Shown: positions 7,300 through 15,290 of the stretch, one piece after another
Layout: every line of letters starts with the position of its first letter
Position numbering within the stretch: position 1 is the first letter of the stretch
NCBI GenBank assembly: GCA_023433445.1
Contig: JAEZCS010000160.1
Location: 1 to 45,668 of the forward strand
Direction of reading: 5' to 3'
From: Pseudomonadota bacterium
GTDB lineage: Bacteria; Pseudomonadota; Alphaproteobacteria; Sphingomonadales; Sphingomonadaceae
Length of the DNA: 45,668 nucleotides
Program-made: the position numbers and the translations under genes
Notes under the pieces: generated by a model
What the model was told of the DNA's origin: nothing
Databases searched by the model: none
What the model saw: only the letters and a program-made list of their open reading frames with translations

Positions 7300-7998
7300 A
7301 TGGCAAAGCTGAGCAAGAAGGCGAAGGCGCTGGCCACCGCGGTTGACCGCGAGAAGCTGCACGGCGTTGACGAAGCGCTGGGCCTGATCAAGACCCATGC
7401 AACCGCCAAGTTCGACGAAAGCGTCGAAATCGCGATCAACCTGGGCGTTGACCCGCGTCACGCCGACCAGATGGTCCGTGGCGTCGTCACCCTGCCCGCC
7501 GGCACCGGCAAGGACGTCCGCGTCGCCGTGTTCGCCCGTGGCGACAAGGCTGAAGCCGCGACCGCTGCTGGCGCCGACATCGTGGGTGCCGAGGATCTGC
7601 TCGACAGCATCCAGGCTGGCAACATCGACTTCCAGCGCGTGATCGCCACCCCTGACATGATGGGCTTGGTCGGTCGCCTCGGTAAGGTTCTGGGCCCCAA
7701 GGGCCTGATGCCGAACCCGAAGCTGGGCACCGTCACCCCGAACGTCGCCGAAGCGGTCAAGGCTGCCAAGGGCGGTCAGATCGAGTTCCGCGTTGAAAAG
7801 GCTGGCATCATCCATGCTGGTCTTGGCAAGGCGAGCTTCTCGGCTGAAGACCTGCGCAAGAATTTCGACGCTTTCGTTGACGCGATCGTCAAGGCGAAGC
7901 CGTCGGGTTCGAAGGGCAAGTATGTCCGTAAGATCGCCCTGTCGTCCTCGATGGGCCCGGGCGTGAAGGGCGACGTAGCGGAAGTCGCTTCGGTCTGA
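7300..7998 (+). CDS. rplA: 50S ribosomal protein L1
   Basis: 232 residues, typical of L1, which forms the mobile stalk near the ribosomal E site and usually also represses its own operon. Recognisable segments are the N-terminal KLSKKAKALATAVDREKLH, the domain II region VVTLPAGTGKDVRVAVFARG, and MGLVGRLGKVLGPKGLMPNP near residues 120-140. A GGAGGG Shine-Dalgarno lies within the end of rplK. A strong terminator follows at once, so the operon stops here; rplJ-rplL-rpoBC, which often follow, are absent from this window. Confidence 0.97.
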   Translation: MAKLSKKAKALATAVDREKLHGVDEALGLIKTHATAKFDESVEIAINLGVDPRHADQMVRGVVTLPAGTGKDVRVAVFARGDKAEAATAAGADIVGAEDLLDSIQAGNIDFQRVIATPDMMGLVGRLGKVLGPKGLMPNPKLGTVTPNVAEAVKAAKGGQIEFRVEKAGIIHAGLGKASFSAEDLRKNFDAFVDAIVKAKPSGSKGKYVRKIALSSSMGPGVKGDVAEVASV

Positions 7999-8021
7999 TC
8001 CTCGCTGACAAGTTATAAAGG

Positions 8022-8063
8022 GGCCGCCTTCCCTCTTTGCGGGGGAAGGCGGCCTTCTTATTT
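8022..8063 (+). terminator. Rho-independent terminator of the rplKA operon
   Basis: GGCCGCCTTCCC (8022-8033) pairs perfectly with GGGAAGGCGGCC (8043-8054) around a 9-base loop, followed by TTCTTATTT. It lies 24 bases after the rplA stop codon. Confidence 0.9.
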
Positions 8064-8089
8064 GGGTATCCTTCCACCGGGGATTTTCA

Positions 8090-8220
8090 GTCGTTTTGAA
8101 CGACCCCAACAACGGTGTGAACTTCGGGGTGTGCGACCTGCACTCCGGGGCTTCGGCAGCAGCCGGAGCACATCAGGTCATCCATGTATCCGTCGGGAAT
8201 GACGGGTCGCTTACCGACGG
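8090..8220 (+). promoter_or_regulatory. Structured 5' leader of the DEAD-box helicase gene
   Basis: Three stems occur in the 165 bases between the rplA terminator and the helicase start. They are GTCGTT (8090-8095)/AACGAC (8099-8104), CTCCGG (8143-8148)/CCGGAG (8163-8168) and CCGTCGG (8190-8196)/CCGACGG (8214-8220). The last ends eight bases before ATG 8229 and covers the only GGA-like ribosome-binding sequence. Stems are seen; control by RNA folding, perhaps relieved by the helicase or by temperature, is inference. Confidence 0.4.
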
Positions 8221-8228
8221 AAAACATA

Positions 8229-9974
8229 ATGTCTTTTGATCATCTGCCCCCCCTCCTCTCAGACGCGCTGAAGCGGAAAGGCTATGAAAGCCTGACCCCT
8301 GTCCAGGCCGAAGTCACCCAGCCCGAAGCCGAAGGGCGCGACCTTATCGTTTCCGCGCAAACCGGCTCGGGCAAGACGGTCGCTTTCGGCCTTGCCATGG
8401 CCGGCGAACTGCTCGGCGAAGAAATGCGTCTACCCGTGGCAGGAAAGCCGCTCGCCCTTGCCATCGCGCCCACCCGCGAACTGGCGCTGCAAGTCAGCCG
8501 GGAGCTCGAATGGCTTTATGGTGAAGCCCGTGCCCGCATCGCCACTTGCGTTGGCGGCATGGACGCCGCCAAGGAACGCCGCGCCCTCTCCCACGGCGCG
8601 CACATCGTCGTCGGCACCCCGGGCCGTCTACGTGATCATCTTGAGCGCGGCGCACTGGACCTTTCCGGTCTCAAGACCGTAATTCTTGATGAAGCGGACG
8701 AGATGCTCGACATGGGCTTCCGGGAAGACCTGGAAGAAATCCTCGACGGCGCAGCGGAAGGCCGTCGCACGCTGCTCTTCTCCGCGACCATGCCCAAGCC
8801 TATCGTGGCGCTCGCGAAGCGCTATCAGAAAGACGCGCTGCGCATCTCCACGGTCAGCGACGAGCGTGGCCATGGCGACATCAGCTATCAGGCCGTGACG
8901 GTAGCGCCGTCGGACATTGAGAATGCTGTGGTCAACCTGCTGCGTTATCATGAAGCGGAAACCGCTATCCTCTTCTGCGCCACCCGGGACAATGTACGCC
9001 ACCTCCACGCCAGCCTCACCGAACGCGGATTCGCGGCGGTAGCCTTGTCTGGCGAGCACAGCCAGAATGAGCGCAACCATGCGCTGCAGGCGCTGCGCGA
9101 CCGCCGCGCCCGTGTCTGCGTCGCCACAGACGTCGCAGCGCGCGGCATCGACTTGCCCAACCTCAGCCTGGTCGTCCACGTCGAGATCCCGCGCGATGCC
9201 GAAACCATGCAGCACCGTTCGGGCCGCACCGGCCGCGCGGGCAAAAAGGGAACAGCTGTCCTCATCGTCCCCTATCCTCGTCGCCGCCGCGTCGAATCCA
9301 TGCTGCGTGGTGCGAAGATTCCGGTCGAATGGGGCACCCCGCCCAGCAAGGAGGCGATTCAGCAACAGGACAATCAGCGTCTGCGCGAGCGCTTGATGGA
9401 GCGCGCCGAACTGGACGAGCAGGACTGGACACTCGGTGCCGAACTCCTGGCCGAAAAGAGCCCGAAGGAAATCGCGGCGATGCTGGTGAAAAGCGCCCGC
9501 GCCGCCCTGCCTGCGCCCGAGGAACTGCTCGACGCCAGCGAAGCCCCGCCGCGTCGTGACGGACCGCGTCCCGGTTTCGAGGACACAGTCTGGTTCCGCA
9601 TGGATATCGGCCGCCGCCAAAATGCCGATCCACGCTGGATCCTGCCGCTGATCTGCCGCCGCGGCCATGTCTCGCGCCAGGATATCGGTGCCATTCGGAT
9701 TGCCGCGAACGAGACGATGTTCGAAATCCCGTCCGCTATCGTTCCGCGTTTCATCGGCGCGATCAAGCGCACCGGGGAGGCGAACGACGAGGGTGCGGAC
9801 GTGGCTTTCGAACAGATTGAAGGCGCACCTCGGGAGGCCGCCCGCGAAAACCGCCGCGAAGGTCCGCGCGGCAAGGGCCGTCCCAACGAAGGACGTGCAC
9901 CCAAGCCTGCTTATGGCGCGCGCCCGTTCAAGGGCGGGCCGCGCAAGGGCGGCCCGCGCAAACCCCGCGGATAG
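8229..9974 (+). CDS. DEAD-box ATP-dependent RNA helicase with DbpA-type RNA-binding domain
   Basis: 581 residues from ATG 8229 (MSFDHLPPLL). Helicase motifs appear in order: Q motif LTPVQAE (22-28), Walker A AQTGSGKT (43-50), PTREL, GTPGRL, DEAD (154-157), SAT, and HRSGRTGRAG of motif VI. A linker follows, then a DbpA-like RNA-binding domain at about 450-530 (WFRMDIGRRQNADPRWILPL), and a basic Arg/Gly/Pro tail (KGGPRKGGPRKPRG). This architecture is that of CsdA/DeaD/DbpA helicases, which remodel rRNA during ribosome assembly and cold adaptation. An in-frame ATG at 8184 would start inside the leader stem region and adds residues unlike the family. The gene lies next to a ribosomal protein operon. 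Confidence 0.93.
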   Translation: MSFDHLPPLLSDALKRKGYESLTPVQAEVTQPEAEGRDLIVSAQTGSGKTVAFGLAMAGELLGEEMRLPVAGKPLALAIAPTRELALQVSRELEWLYGEARARIATCVGGMDAAKERRALSHGAHIVVGTPGRLRDHLERGALDLSGLKTVILDEADEMLDMGFREDLEEILDGAAEGRRTLLFSATMPKPIVALAKRYQKDALRISTVSDERGHGDISYQAVTVAPSDIENAVVNLLRYHEAETAILFCATRDNVRHLHASLTERGFAAVALSGEHSQNERNHALQALRDRRARVCVATDVAARGIDLPNLSLVVHVEIPRDAETMQHRSGRTGRAGKKGTAVLIVPYPRRRRVESMLRGAKIPVEWGTPPSKEAIQQQDNQRLRERLMERAELDEQDWTLGAELLAEKSPKEIAAMLVKSARAALPAPEELLDASEAPPRRDGPRPGFEDTVWFRMDIGRRQNADPRWILPLICRRGHVSRQDIGAIRIAANETMFEIPSAIVPRFIGAIKRTGEANDEGADVAFEQIEGAPREAARENRREGPRGKGRPNEGRAPKPAYGARPFKGGPRKGGPRKPRG

Positions 9975-10064
9975 GAGCGACGGACACGGCGTAGACGCCT
10001 GCCCCTTCTGCGCCCCTATTGAGACCCGCCTCAGCATGGTCGCCGCAATTGGGAATATTGCCGG

Positions 10065-10105
10065 AGGAAACGCGCCGCCATCCGCGATCAGGCGGCGCGT
10101 TTCCT
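10065..10105. terminator. Bidirectional terminator between convergent helicase and antiporter genes
   Basis: A perfect 15-bp stem, AGGAAACGCGCCGCC (10065-10079) with GGCGGCGCGTTTCCT (10091-10105), has an 11-base loop. It lies between two convergent genes. The A/T-rich base of the stem gives short T runs in both directions, so it can serve both transcripts. Confidence 0.75.
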
Positions 10106-10124
10106 TGAACGCTCGGGCTAGAGT

Positions 10125-11765
10125 TTAGCCTGCGCCAGAAAGTTGCAGCATTCGCGTCGCCAATTCTCGCTCACCCATCACGACATGCGGCACGCCTATT
10201 CCTTCGAGATGAGCGACCTCCGCATCGCTATGCGCCCTCGCGATCACTTGCAGTTTGGGGTTGAGATGGCGCGCATGCTCATGGATCGCGCCGCCTTCAA
10301 ACCCTTCGGGCACTGCGATCAACAATCGCCGCGCCTCACAAATGCCTGCCGCCAGCAAATGGCGGTCCTCCAGCGCGCTTCCACGCACGACAGGATGCCC
10401 AGCTTCCTCGGCTTCCTCGGCGCGCTCCGCATCCGCCTCCAGAACCACGAAATGGGCTTTGCGTTCTGCTAGCCGCTCCGCGATCAACTTGCCGACACGT
10501 CCATAGCCGACAAGGATGACGTGGCCGATGTGCGGACGTCGGCGTGCCTTCTCTGCTTCTTCCTCCTCCTCGATCTCCTCCTTTTTTTGCCCACGGACGA
10601 TCATCGAGAAGATGAATGGGTTGAGGAATATCGATACGATTGCCCCGGCAAGGATCAGATCCCGTCCTTCCGCAGGCAGCACGCCCAATCCCGTGCCAAG
10701 GGTTGCGAGGATGAAGGAAAATTCGCCAATTTGCGCCAGACTCGCTGCAATCGTTAAAGCCGTGTCCCCTGGATAGCCGAAGGCGCGCACGATCGCGAAA
10801 GCAGCGATAGATTTCCCTATGACGACGATCGTTACGGTCGCAAGCAGAGGCAAGGGCTGCTCGATCAGCACCGCCGGGTTGAACAGCATGCCGACCGAAA
10901 CGAAAAACAGCACAGCAAAGGCATCACGCAATGGCAATGTCTCCTCTGTAGCCCGACGGCTGAGCGGCGTTTCGCCCAAGATCATACCGGCGAAGAACGC
11001 GCCAAGGGCGAATGACACATCAAAAGCAACCGCGGCGCCAAAGGCTACGCCAAGAGCGATCGACAGCACAGCCAAACGAAACAGCTCGCGCGACCCGCTG
11101 TGGACAACCCAATGAAGAGCCCAGGGGATAACCCGGCGGCCCACTATCAGCATCAAAGCCACAAATCCGGTGACCTTCAGCAAGGTGCTGAGGAGAGGTG
11201 CCAACAGGTCGCCCATCCCGGCTGATGCATCGGCGTTGTTCAACACCTTGGCCAGCGCAGGCAGCAACACGAGCGCGAGCACCATCACCAAGTCTTCCAC
11301 GATCAGCCAGCCGACGGCTATCCGTCCGCGCCGCGTCTCAACCAGGTCGGCGCCTTGCAACGCGCGCAGTAAGACGACCGTGCTCGCCACCGACAAGGCA
11401 AGGCCGAATACGATGCCCCCCATGACCGGCCAGCCCATATATTGCGACAGCCCCAAGCCAAGCAGCGTTGCGACCGCAATCTGCCCTATGGCGCCAGGCA
11501 CTGCGATATTCTTCACCGACAACAGATCACGCAGCGAAAAGTGCAGCCCGACCCCAAACATCAGAAGGATGACGCCAATCTCGGCGAGTTCGTTGGCTAA
11601 GCTGGTATTGGCTACAAAGCCTGGCGTGAAAGGGCCAACCATGAATCCGGCGATGAGATAGCCAACGAGCGGCGATACTTTGAGACGATGGGCAATGGCG
11701 CCCATGATGAAAGCAACAACAAGGCCCGCGACGATTGTTCCGATCAGGGGCGTGTGGTGAGGCAT
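10125..11765 (-). CDS. CPA2-family monovalent cation:proton antiporter with TrkA-N domain (YbaL/KefB-like)
   Basis: 546 residues from the ATG at 11765 (MPHHTPLIGTIVAGL), preceded by GGAAGGA. Residues 1-390 form about twelve membrane helices of the sodium/hydrogen exchanger fold, including the SPLVGYLIAGFMVGPFTPG segment and GLALSVASTVVLLRAL. An acidic linker (KKEEIEEEEEAEKARRR) leads to a cytosolic Rossmann TrkA-N domain (about 410-546) beginning HVILVGYGRVGKLIAERL. YbaL/KefB proteins exchange K+ or Na+ for H+ and are gated by ligands at the Rossmann domain. I cannot separate YbaL from KefB or KefC safely; no KefF or KefG partner is adjacent. The two small ORFs upstream on the same strand may share the transcript. 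Confidence 0.9.
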   Translation of the reverse strand: MPHHTPLIGTIVAGLVVAFIMGAIAHRLKVSPLVGYLIAGFMVGPFTPGFVANTSLANELAEIGVILLMFGVGLHFSLRDLLSVKNIAVPGAIGQIAVATLLGLGLSQYMGWPVMGGIVFGLALSVASTVVLLRALQGADLVETRRGRIAVGWLIVEDLVMVLALVLLPALAKVLNNADASAGMGDLLAPLLSTLLKVTGFVALMLIVGRRVIPWALHWVVHSGSRELFRLAVLSIALGVAFGAAVAFDVSFALGAFFAGMILGETPLSRRATEETLPLRDAFAVLFFVSVGMLFNPAVLIEQPLPLLATVTIVVIGKSIAAFAIVRAFGYPGDTALTIAASLAQIGEFSFILATLGTGLGVLPAEGRDLILAGAIVSIFLNPFIFSMIVRGQKKEEIEEEEEAEKARRRPHIGHVILVGYGRVGKLIAERLAERKAHFVVLEADAERAEEAEEAGHPVVRGSALEDRHLLAAGICEARRLLIAVPEGFEGGAIHEHARHLNPKLQVIARAHSDAEVAHLEGIGVPHVVMGERELATRMLQLSGAG

Positions 11766-11826
11766 AAACGTCCTTCCCTGTCTGCCGGTGGAGCCTCGTC
11801 GCGTCCACCGGCAGCATATCATATTT

Positions 11827-11952
11827 TTATTCTGCAACCGCCAACATAGCGGCCGATAACAAAGCTCCAGCAGCACCCAATCCAGCGAACACAGTGGGCA
11901 TGAACCACCATGGCGGACGGCGTTTGCTGCGGTGCGATCGCCTTCGGACCAT
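11827..11952 (-). CDS. 41-residue putative small membrane protein
   Basis: ATG at 11952 (minus strand) follows AGGAGG, the best Shine-Dalgarno sequence I noticed in the window, six bases upstream. The peptide has a strongly basic N-terminus (MVRRRSHRSKRRPPWWF) and then one hydrophobic helix (VFAGLGAAGALLSAAMLAVA) ending in Glu and TAA. This positive-inside single-span pattern is typical of bacterial small membrane proteins. It lies 61 bases upstream of the antiporter start on the same strand and could be a small regulatory subunit. No known family is recognised. Confidence 0.55.
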   Translation of the reverse strand: MVRRRSHRSKRRPPWWFMPTVFAGLGAAGALLSAAMLAVAE

Positions 11953-11988
11953 CAAAACCTCCTGCCCGACGATTTAACGGAGTTAGCG

Positions 11989-12360
11989 TTATATCAGGAC
12001 AGGCGGAGCACGTGCATGTGGGCGATAGGAAATGGTCCTTCGAACACGCGACGCTCTCGCAATGTTTATTCTCGGAAGCGGGCGCGAACCCCAGACAAAG
12101 ACCAGCATCGCCATTGCGAATACCAACCATTGCATGCCCGGAGTAATCGGCGGACTGCTATCCCCGCGGTCTGGCAGCGCGAGGCGCTCACCTGAAGGAA
12201 TCGACTGAGTTCGAGCTTTCAAAACCACGCCAGTGGTTGCAGGATTGAAAGCAGACCCAGTTAACTTGCTTGACGGCGGCCCCAAGGGAGTGAGGGCGCT
12301 CAACAACGCAACGCTTATCGCCATCAACAGGGTCAGCATGAAGAGCAGCCTGCCGCTCAT
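11989..12360 (-). CDS. Hypothetical small protein with two hydrophobic segments
   Basis: 123 residues if started at the ATG at 12360, which has AGGA upstream. Residues 4-22 (RLLFMLTLLMAISVALLSA) look like a signal peptide or first span, and GMQWLVFAMAMLVFVWG near 74-90 like a second. The tail is Arg-rich. The frame is open on the same strand as the antiporter and ends 36 bases before the 41-codon ORF. I do not recognise a family. Both hydrophobic segments favour a real gene, but the odd Arg/Pro tail (YRPHARAPPVLI) leaves doubt. Confidence 0.4.
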   Translation of the reverse strand: MSGRLLFMLTLLMAISVALLSALTPLGPPSSKLTGSAFNPATTGVVLKARTQSIPSGERLALPDRGDSSPPITPGMQWLVFAMAMLVFVWGSRPLPRINIARASRVRRTISYRPHARAPPVLI

Positions 12361-12467
12361 GCATTGTGTCCTGTCAGATTGGGCTTCATGCGCGGCAAGT
12401 TTCCTTTCGAAACCGGAGATAGGCGTCAGCCCGCGCAAAAACCACCCCTTAGAATAGGGCATCGCAG

Positions 12468-12556
12468 TTGACAGAAGCGAGTCAGTCCACTACCGGGCCA
12501 CATTCCCGCGCGGGTCATCAGGGCTTCATGTCCTCGGCGATCTGCGTAAAGCAGAT
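12468..12556 (+). promoter_or_regulatory. Putative promoter and leader hairpin of rplU-rpmA
   Basis: A perfect -35 box TTGACA lies at 12468-12473; the sequence 17 bases later (TACCGG, 12491) is a poor -10 box. Nearer the gene, ATCTGC (12540-12545) pairs with GCAGAT (12551-12556) around GTAAA, ending 21 bases before the rplU ATG. Either could control the ribosomal pair. Both assignments are weak. Confidence 0.3.
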
Positions 12557-12577
12557 TTGAACGAGAAGAGAAGAGCC

Positions 12578-12874
12578 ATGTTCGCAGTCGTGCGCACGGG
12601 CGGCAAGCAATATCGCGTCGCCGCCGGAGACAAGATCGTCGTCGAGAAGCTGGCCGGTGAGGCCGGTGACAAGGTGACGCTGGATGACGTCCTGTTCGCC
12701 GGCGAAGGCAGCGACGTGAAGGACGCCAGCAAGCTGACGGTCGCCGCAGAGATCATAGCGCAGGCGAAGGGCGAAAAGGTCATCGTTTTCAAGAAGCGTC
12801 GTCGGCATAACTACCGCCGCCGCAACGGCCACCGCCAGAATCACACGATCCTGAAGATCGTGTCGATCGCCTGA
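12578..12874 (+). CDS. rplU: 50S ribosomal protein L21
   Basis: 98 residues from ATG 12578 (MFAVVRTGGKQYRVAAGDKI). An earlier in-frame ATG at 12557 adds seven residues not found in the family. The C-terminal KKRRRHNYRRRNGHRQNHT is the conserved 23S rRNA-binding motif of L21. The gene is followed 30 bases later by rpmA, the universal rplU-rpmA pair, and then after one inserted gene by obgE and proB. Confidence 0.96.
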   Translation: MFAVVRTGGKQYRVAAGDKIVVEKLAGEAGDKVTLDDVLFAGEGSDVKDASKLTVAAEIIAQAKGEKVIVFKKRRRHNYRRRNGHRQNHTILKIVSIA

Positions 12875-12904
12875 GCCGCAGTCCAGTTTCGAGGAGTTTG
12901 AGTC

Positions 12905-13174
12905 ATGGCACATAAAAAAGCTGGCGGTTCATCGCGTAACGGTCGCGATTCGGAATCGAAGCGCCTTGGCGTGAAGAAGTTCGGCGGTCAGGAAGTGATC
13001 GGCGGCAACATCATCATTCGCCAGCGCGGCACCCGCGTATATCCCGGCCGCAATGTCGGCATGGGTAAGGACCACACCCTCTTCGCCTTGGGCGAAGGTC
13101 GCGTGGTATTCCACACTGGCAAGCTCGGCCGCAAGTATGTGTCGGTCGACGCCATGGCTGAAGCAGCCGAATAA
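12905..13174 (+). CDS. rpmA: 50S ribosomal protein L27
   Basis: 89 residues. The N-terminus MAHKKAGGSSRNGRDSESKR reaches the peptidyl-transferase centre in the ribosome, and GTRVYPGRNVGMGKDHTLFA is the family core. There is no N-terminal extension of the kind processed in Firmicutes. A GAGGAG Shine-Dalgarno precedes ATG 12905. A short hairpin (13176-13198) and a strong terminator follow. Confidence 0.97.
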   Translation: MAHKKAGGSSRNGRDSESKRLGVKKFGGQEVIGGNIIIRQRGTRVYPGRNVGMGKDHTLFALGEGRVVFHTGKLGRKYVSVDAMAEAAE

Positions 13175-13263
13175 CGGACGATCAATGATGGATCGTCCCT
13201 CATCATCGGGGCGATCCTTCCGGAAAATGGTTTTGAACCGTCTCCGGTAATCCGAGGGAAATA

Positions 13264-13296
13264 AGGGGCGCCCCATCCAGGGAGCGCCCCTTTTTC
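13264..13296 (+). terminator. Rho-independent terminator of rplU-rpmA
   Basis: AGGGGCGC (13264-13271) pairs with GCGCCCCT (13284-13291); the stem extends inwards by CCC/GGG with one bulged A, followed by TTTTTC. A separate 8-bp hairpin GGACGATC/GATCGTCC (13176-13198), without a T run, sits directly after the rpmA stop codon. Confidence 0.88.
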
Positions 13297-13448
13297 TGTT
13301 CGGCGGCACCTCCCCTCATTTTCCCTCAAACCTCTGGAACCCTGGGGCTTCTCGCGCGTCATGCGGGCGGGGCTCAGCCAGAGGAAACAGTCGTCAAGCC
13401 GTAACTTTTTGCGGCCATTGGCGTGTCGATCAGAGGAGAGATTTTCAA

Positions 13449-14024
13449 ATGTTCGCCCGCACCCCCCGCCTGCTCCTGAGACCCGGTTGGATGGAAGACG
13501 CATCCGCACTGGTCGAGGCGTTTGGCGATCCGGCGGTTCTGCGCAACCTGACGCGCGCGCCAGCGTCCTATGGCATCGATGAAGCGCGCCATTTTCTCTC
13601 GCTTCCCCAGGACAGCCGCCTGCCCCGCCTTCTCGCCTTTTCCCGCACCCGCGGCGCACCACGTCTTGTCGGCGGCTGCGGCGTTCAATTGGGCGAAAAT
13701 GGAACCCCCGAACTGGGTTATTGGATAGCGCGGCCTTACTGGGGCCTCGGCTTTGCCACTGAAGCAGCGAGCGCGGTATTCAACATGGCACGGGCATCGG
13801 GAGTCAGCGGAATACGCGCGTCGCATTTCACCGATAATCCTGCATCGGGGAACGTGCTCCGCAAGATCGGTTTCCGCCACACCGGCCGAGTCGAACGACG
13901 CTACAGCCCCGCTCGCGGCGCGATGGCTGATTGTCTGGTTTTCGAAGAAGGTGTGGTAGGACGAATGACGGTCGATCCCGCCATGGACCTTTATCAGGAT
14001 GCAATGCCCGCCCTCGCGGCCTGA
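13449..14024 (+). CDS. GNAT family N-acetyltransferase (RimJ/RimL-like)
   Basis: 191 residues with an AGGAGAG Shine-Dalgarno. The opening MFARTPRLLLRPGWMEDASAL, the central LGYWIARPYWGLGFATEAA (acetyl-CoA binding region, near residues 95-113) and the NPASGNVLRKIGFRHTGR motif place it in the Acetyltransf_3 group that includes RimJ/RimL and many small-molecule acetyltransferases. The acceptor substrate cannot be told. It sits between rpmA and obgE, which are usually adjacent, and has its own terminator upstream, so it looks like a separately transcribed insertion. Confidence 0.88.
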   Translation: MFARTPRLLLRPGWMEDASALVEAFGDPAVLRNLTRAPASYGIDEARHFLSLPQDSRLPRLLAFSRTRGAPRLVGGCGVQLGENGTPELGYWIARPYWGLGFATEAASAVFNMARASGVSGIRASHFTDNPASGNVLRKIGFRHTGRVERRYSPARGAMADCLVFEEGVVGRMTVDPAMDLYQDAMPALAA

Positions 14025-14036
14025 ATGAATAGCGTG

Positions 14037-14058
14037 GACGGCGCCTATAGGCGCCGTC
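14037..14058 (+). other. Hairpin between the GNAT gene and obgE
   Basis: GACGGCGCC (14037-14045) pairs perfectly with GGCGCCGTC (14050-14058) around TATA. It lies 12 bases after the acetyltransferase stop codon. No T run follows, so it may be a weak or Rho-assisted terminator or an mRNA end-protecting stem. Confidence 0.5.
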
Positions 14059-14138
14059 TCGCTGGCAAATAGCTGGTTTGTCGTCGTCAGCAGACGGCGA
14101 GGTTTAATTCCGCATCATAAGCGGCTATGGGCCAGCCC

Positions 14139-15236
14139 ATGCATTTTCTGGATCAGGCGAAGATTTACATTAAGTCCGGCTGGGGTGGCCCCGGTGCGGT
14201 CAGCTTTCGGCGTGAAAAGTACGTCGAATATGGCGGACCCGACGGTGGCAACGGCGGCAAGGGCGGGGATATTATCTTCGAAGCGGTGGCTGGCCTCAAC
14301 ACCCTGATCGACTTTCGCTACACTCAGCATTTTAAGGCACAGCGGGGAATGCCGGGGGCAGGCAAGAATCGTTACGGAGCGGGCGGAAACGATCTGGTCA
14401 TCAAGGTACCTGTCGGCACGCAAATTCTGTCGGATCCTCAACCCATAGAGGGTACGGAGGATGAGGATGGCTATCCGGAATATGAGGACCAGGAACTGCT
14501 CGCCGATTTTACGGAAGTTGGGCAGCGCCTAGTCCTGTTGCGAGGCGGCGACGGGGGCCGTGGCAACCTATCCTACAAAACAAGCACTAACCGTGCACCG
14601 CGCCAGCATGGGACGGGTTGGCCGGGGCAGGAAATGTGGGTGTGGCTGCGCCTTAAGCTGCTTGCTGACGTCGGCTTGGTCGGGATGCCGAATGCGGGCA
14701 AGTCAACTTTCATCAACCAAGTAACCAACACAAATGCCAAGGTCGGGGCCTATGCTTTCACAACGACCAAGCCACAGCTCGGCGTCGTAACGCATCGTGA
14801 CAGGGAGTTCGTGCTGGCAGATATCCCCGGCCTGATCGAAGGCGCGGCGGATGGCGCAGGCATTGGGGACCGATTCCTGGGCCACATTGAGCGCTGCCGA
14901 GTGCTGCTGCACTTGATTGATGCCACTGGAGACGATCCGGTGGAACAGTTCCGCATCGTCCAGGACGAACTGGAGGCCTATGGTGAGGGACTGGCCGACA
15001 AGCCACAGATTGTTGCCCTCAACAAAGGCGATCTGCTCGGACAAGAATTGATGGAGGATCTGGCCGCGCAGTTCCGGCGCGAGGCTGGCGTGAGCAAGAT
15101 CTTCATCATCTCGGGCGCAACTGGCGAAGGCGTGCAGCCGTTGCTGGATGCCATCCTGCCTTTATTGGAGCAAGGGAAGGCCGACGACGAAGGAACGACG
15201 GGCGATGAAGACGACACCACATGGTCGCCGATTTGA
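14139..15236 (+). CDS. obgE: GTPase Obg/CgtA
   Basis: 365 residues from ATG 14139 (MHFLDQAKIYIKSG), matching the family start; ATG 14127 would add four residues. The glycine-rich Obg fold occupies residues 1-160 (GAVSFRREKYVEYGGPDGGN). The G domain has Walker A GMPNAGKST near 180, switch II DIPGLIEGA near 230, NKGD near 288 and SGATGEG near 320. The tail is acidic, without a TGS or OCT domain. Obg binds the 50S subunit and couples ribosome assembly to GTP and ppGpp. The gene neighbours rplU-rpmA and proB, its conserved surroundings. Confidence 0.96.
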   Translation: MHFLDQAKIYIKSGWGGPGAVSFRREKYVEYGGPDGGNGGKGGDIIFEAVAGLNTLIDFRYTQHFKAQRGMPGAGKNRYGAGGNDLVIKVPVGTQILSDPQPIEGTEDEDGYPEYEDQELLADFTEVGQRLVLLRGGDGGRGNLSYKTSTNRAPRQHGTGWPGQEMWVWLRLKLLADVGLVGMPNAGKSTFINQVTNTNAKVGAYAFTTTKPQLGVVTHRDREFVLADIPGLIEGAADGAGIGDRFLGHIERCRVLLHLIDATGDDPVEQFRIVQDELEAYGEGLADKPQIVALNKGDLLGQELMEDLAAQFRREAGVSKIFIISGATGEGVQPLLDAILPLLEQGKADDEGTTGDEDDTTWSPI

Positions 15237-15290
15237 CAGCCATTCTTTCCCCGACCCTCTGTGGCGTTCCAAGCGAACGGACCTGATCGC

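Noticed and set aside
8628..10037. Long open frame antisense to the DEAD-box helicase
   Set aside because: It is a shadow of a GC-rich gene: no family features, Cys/Arg-rich composition, and a complete helicase lies on the other strand.
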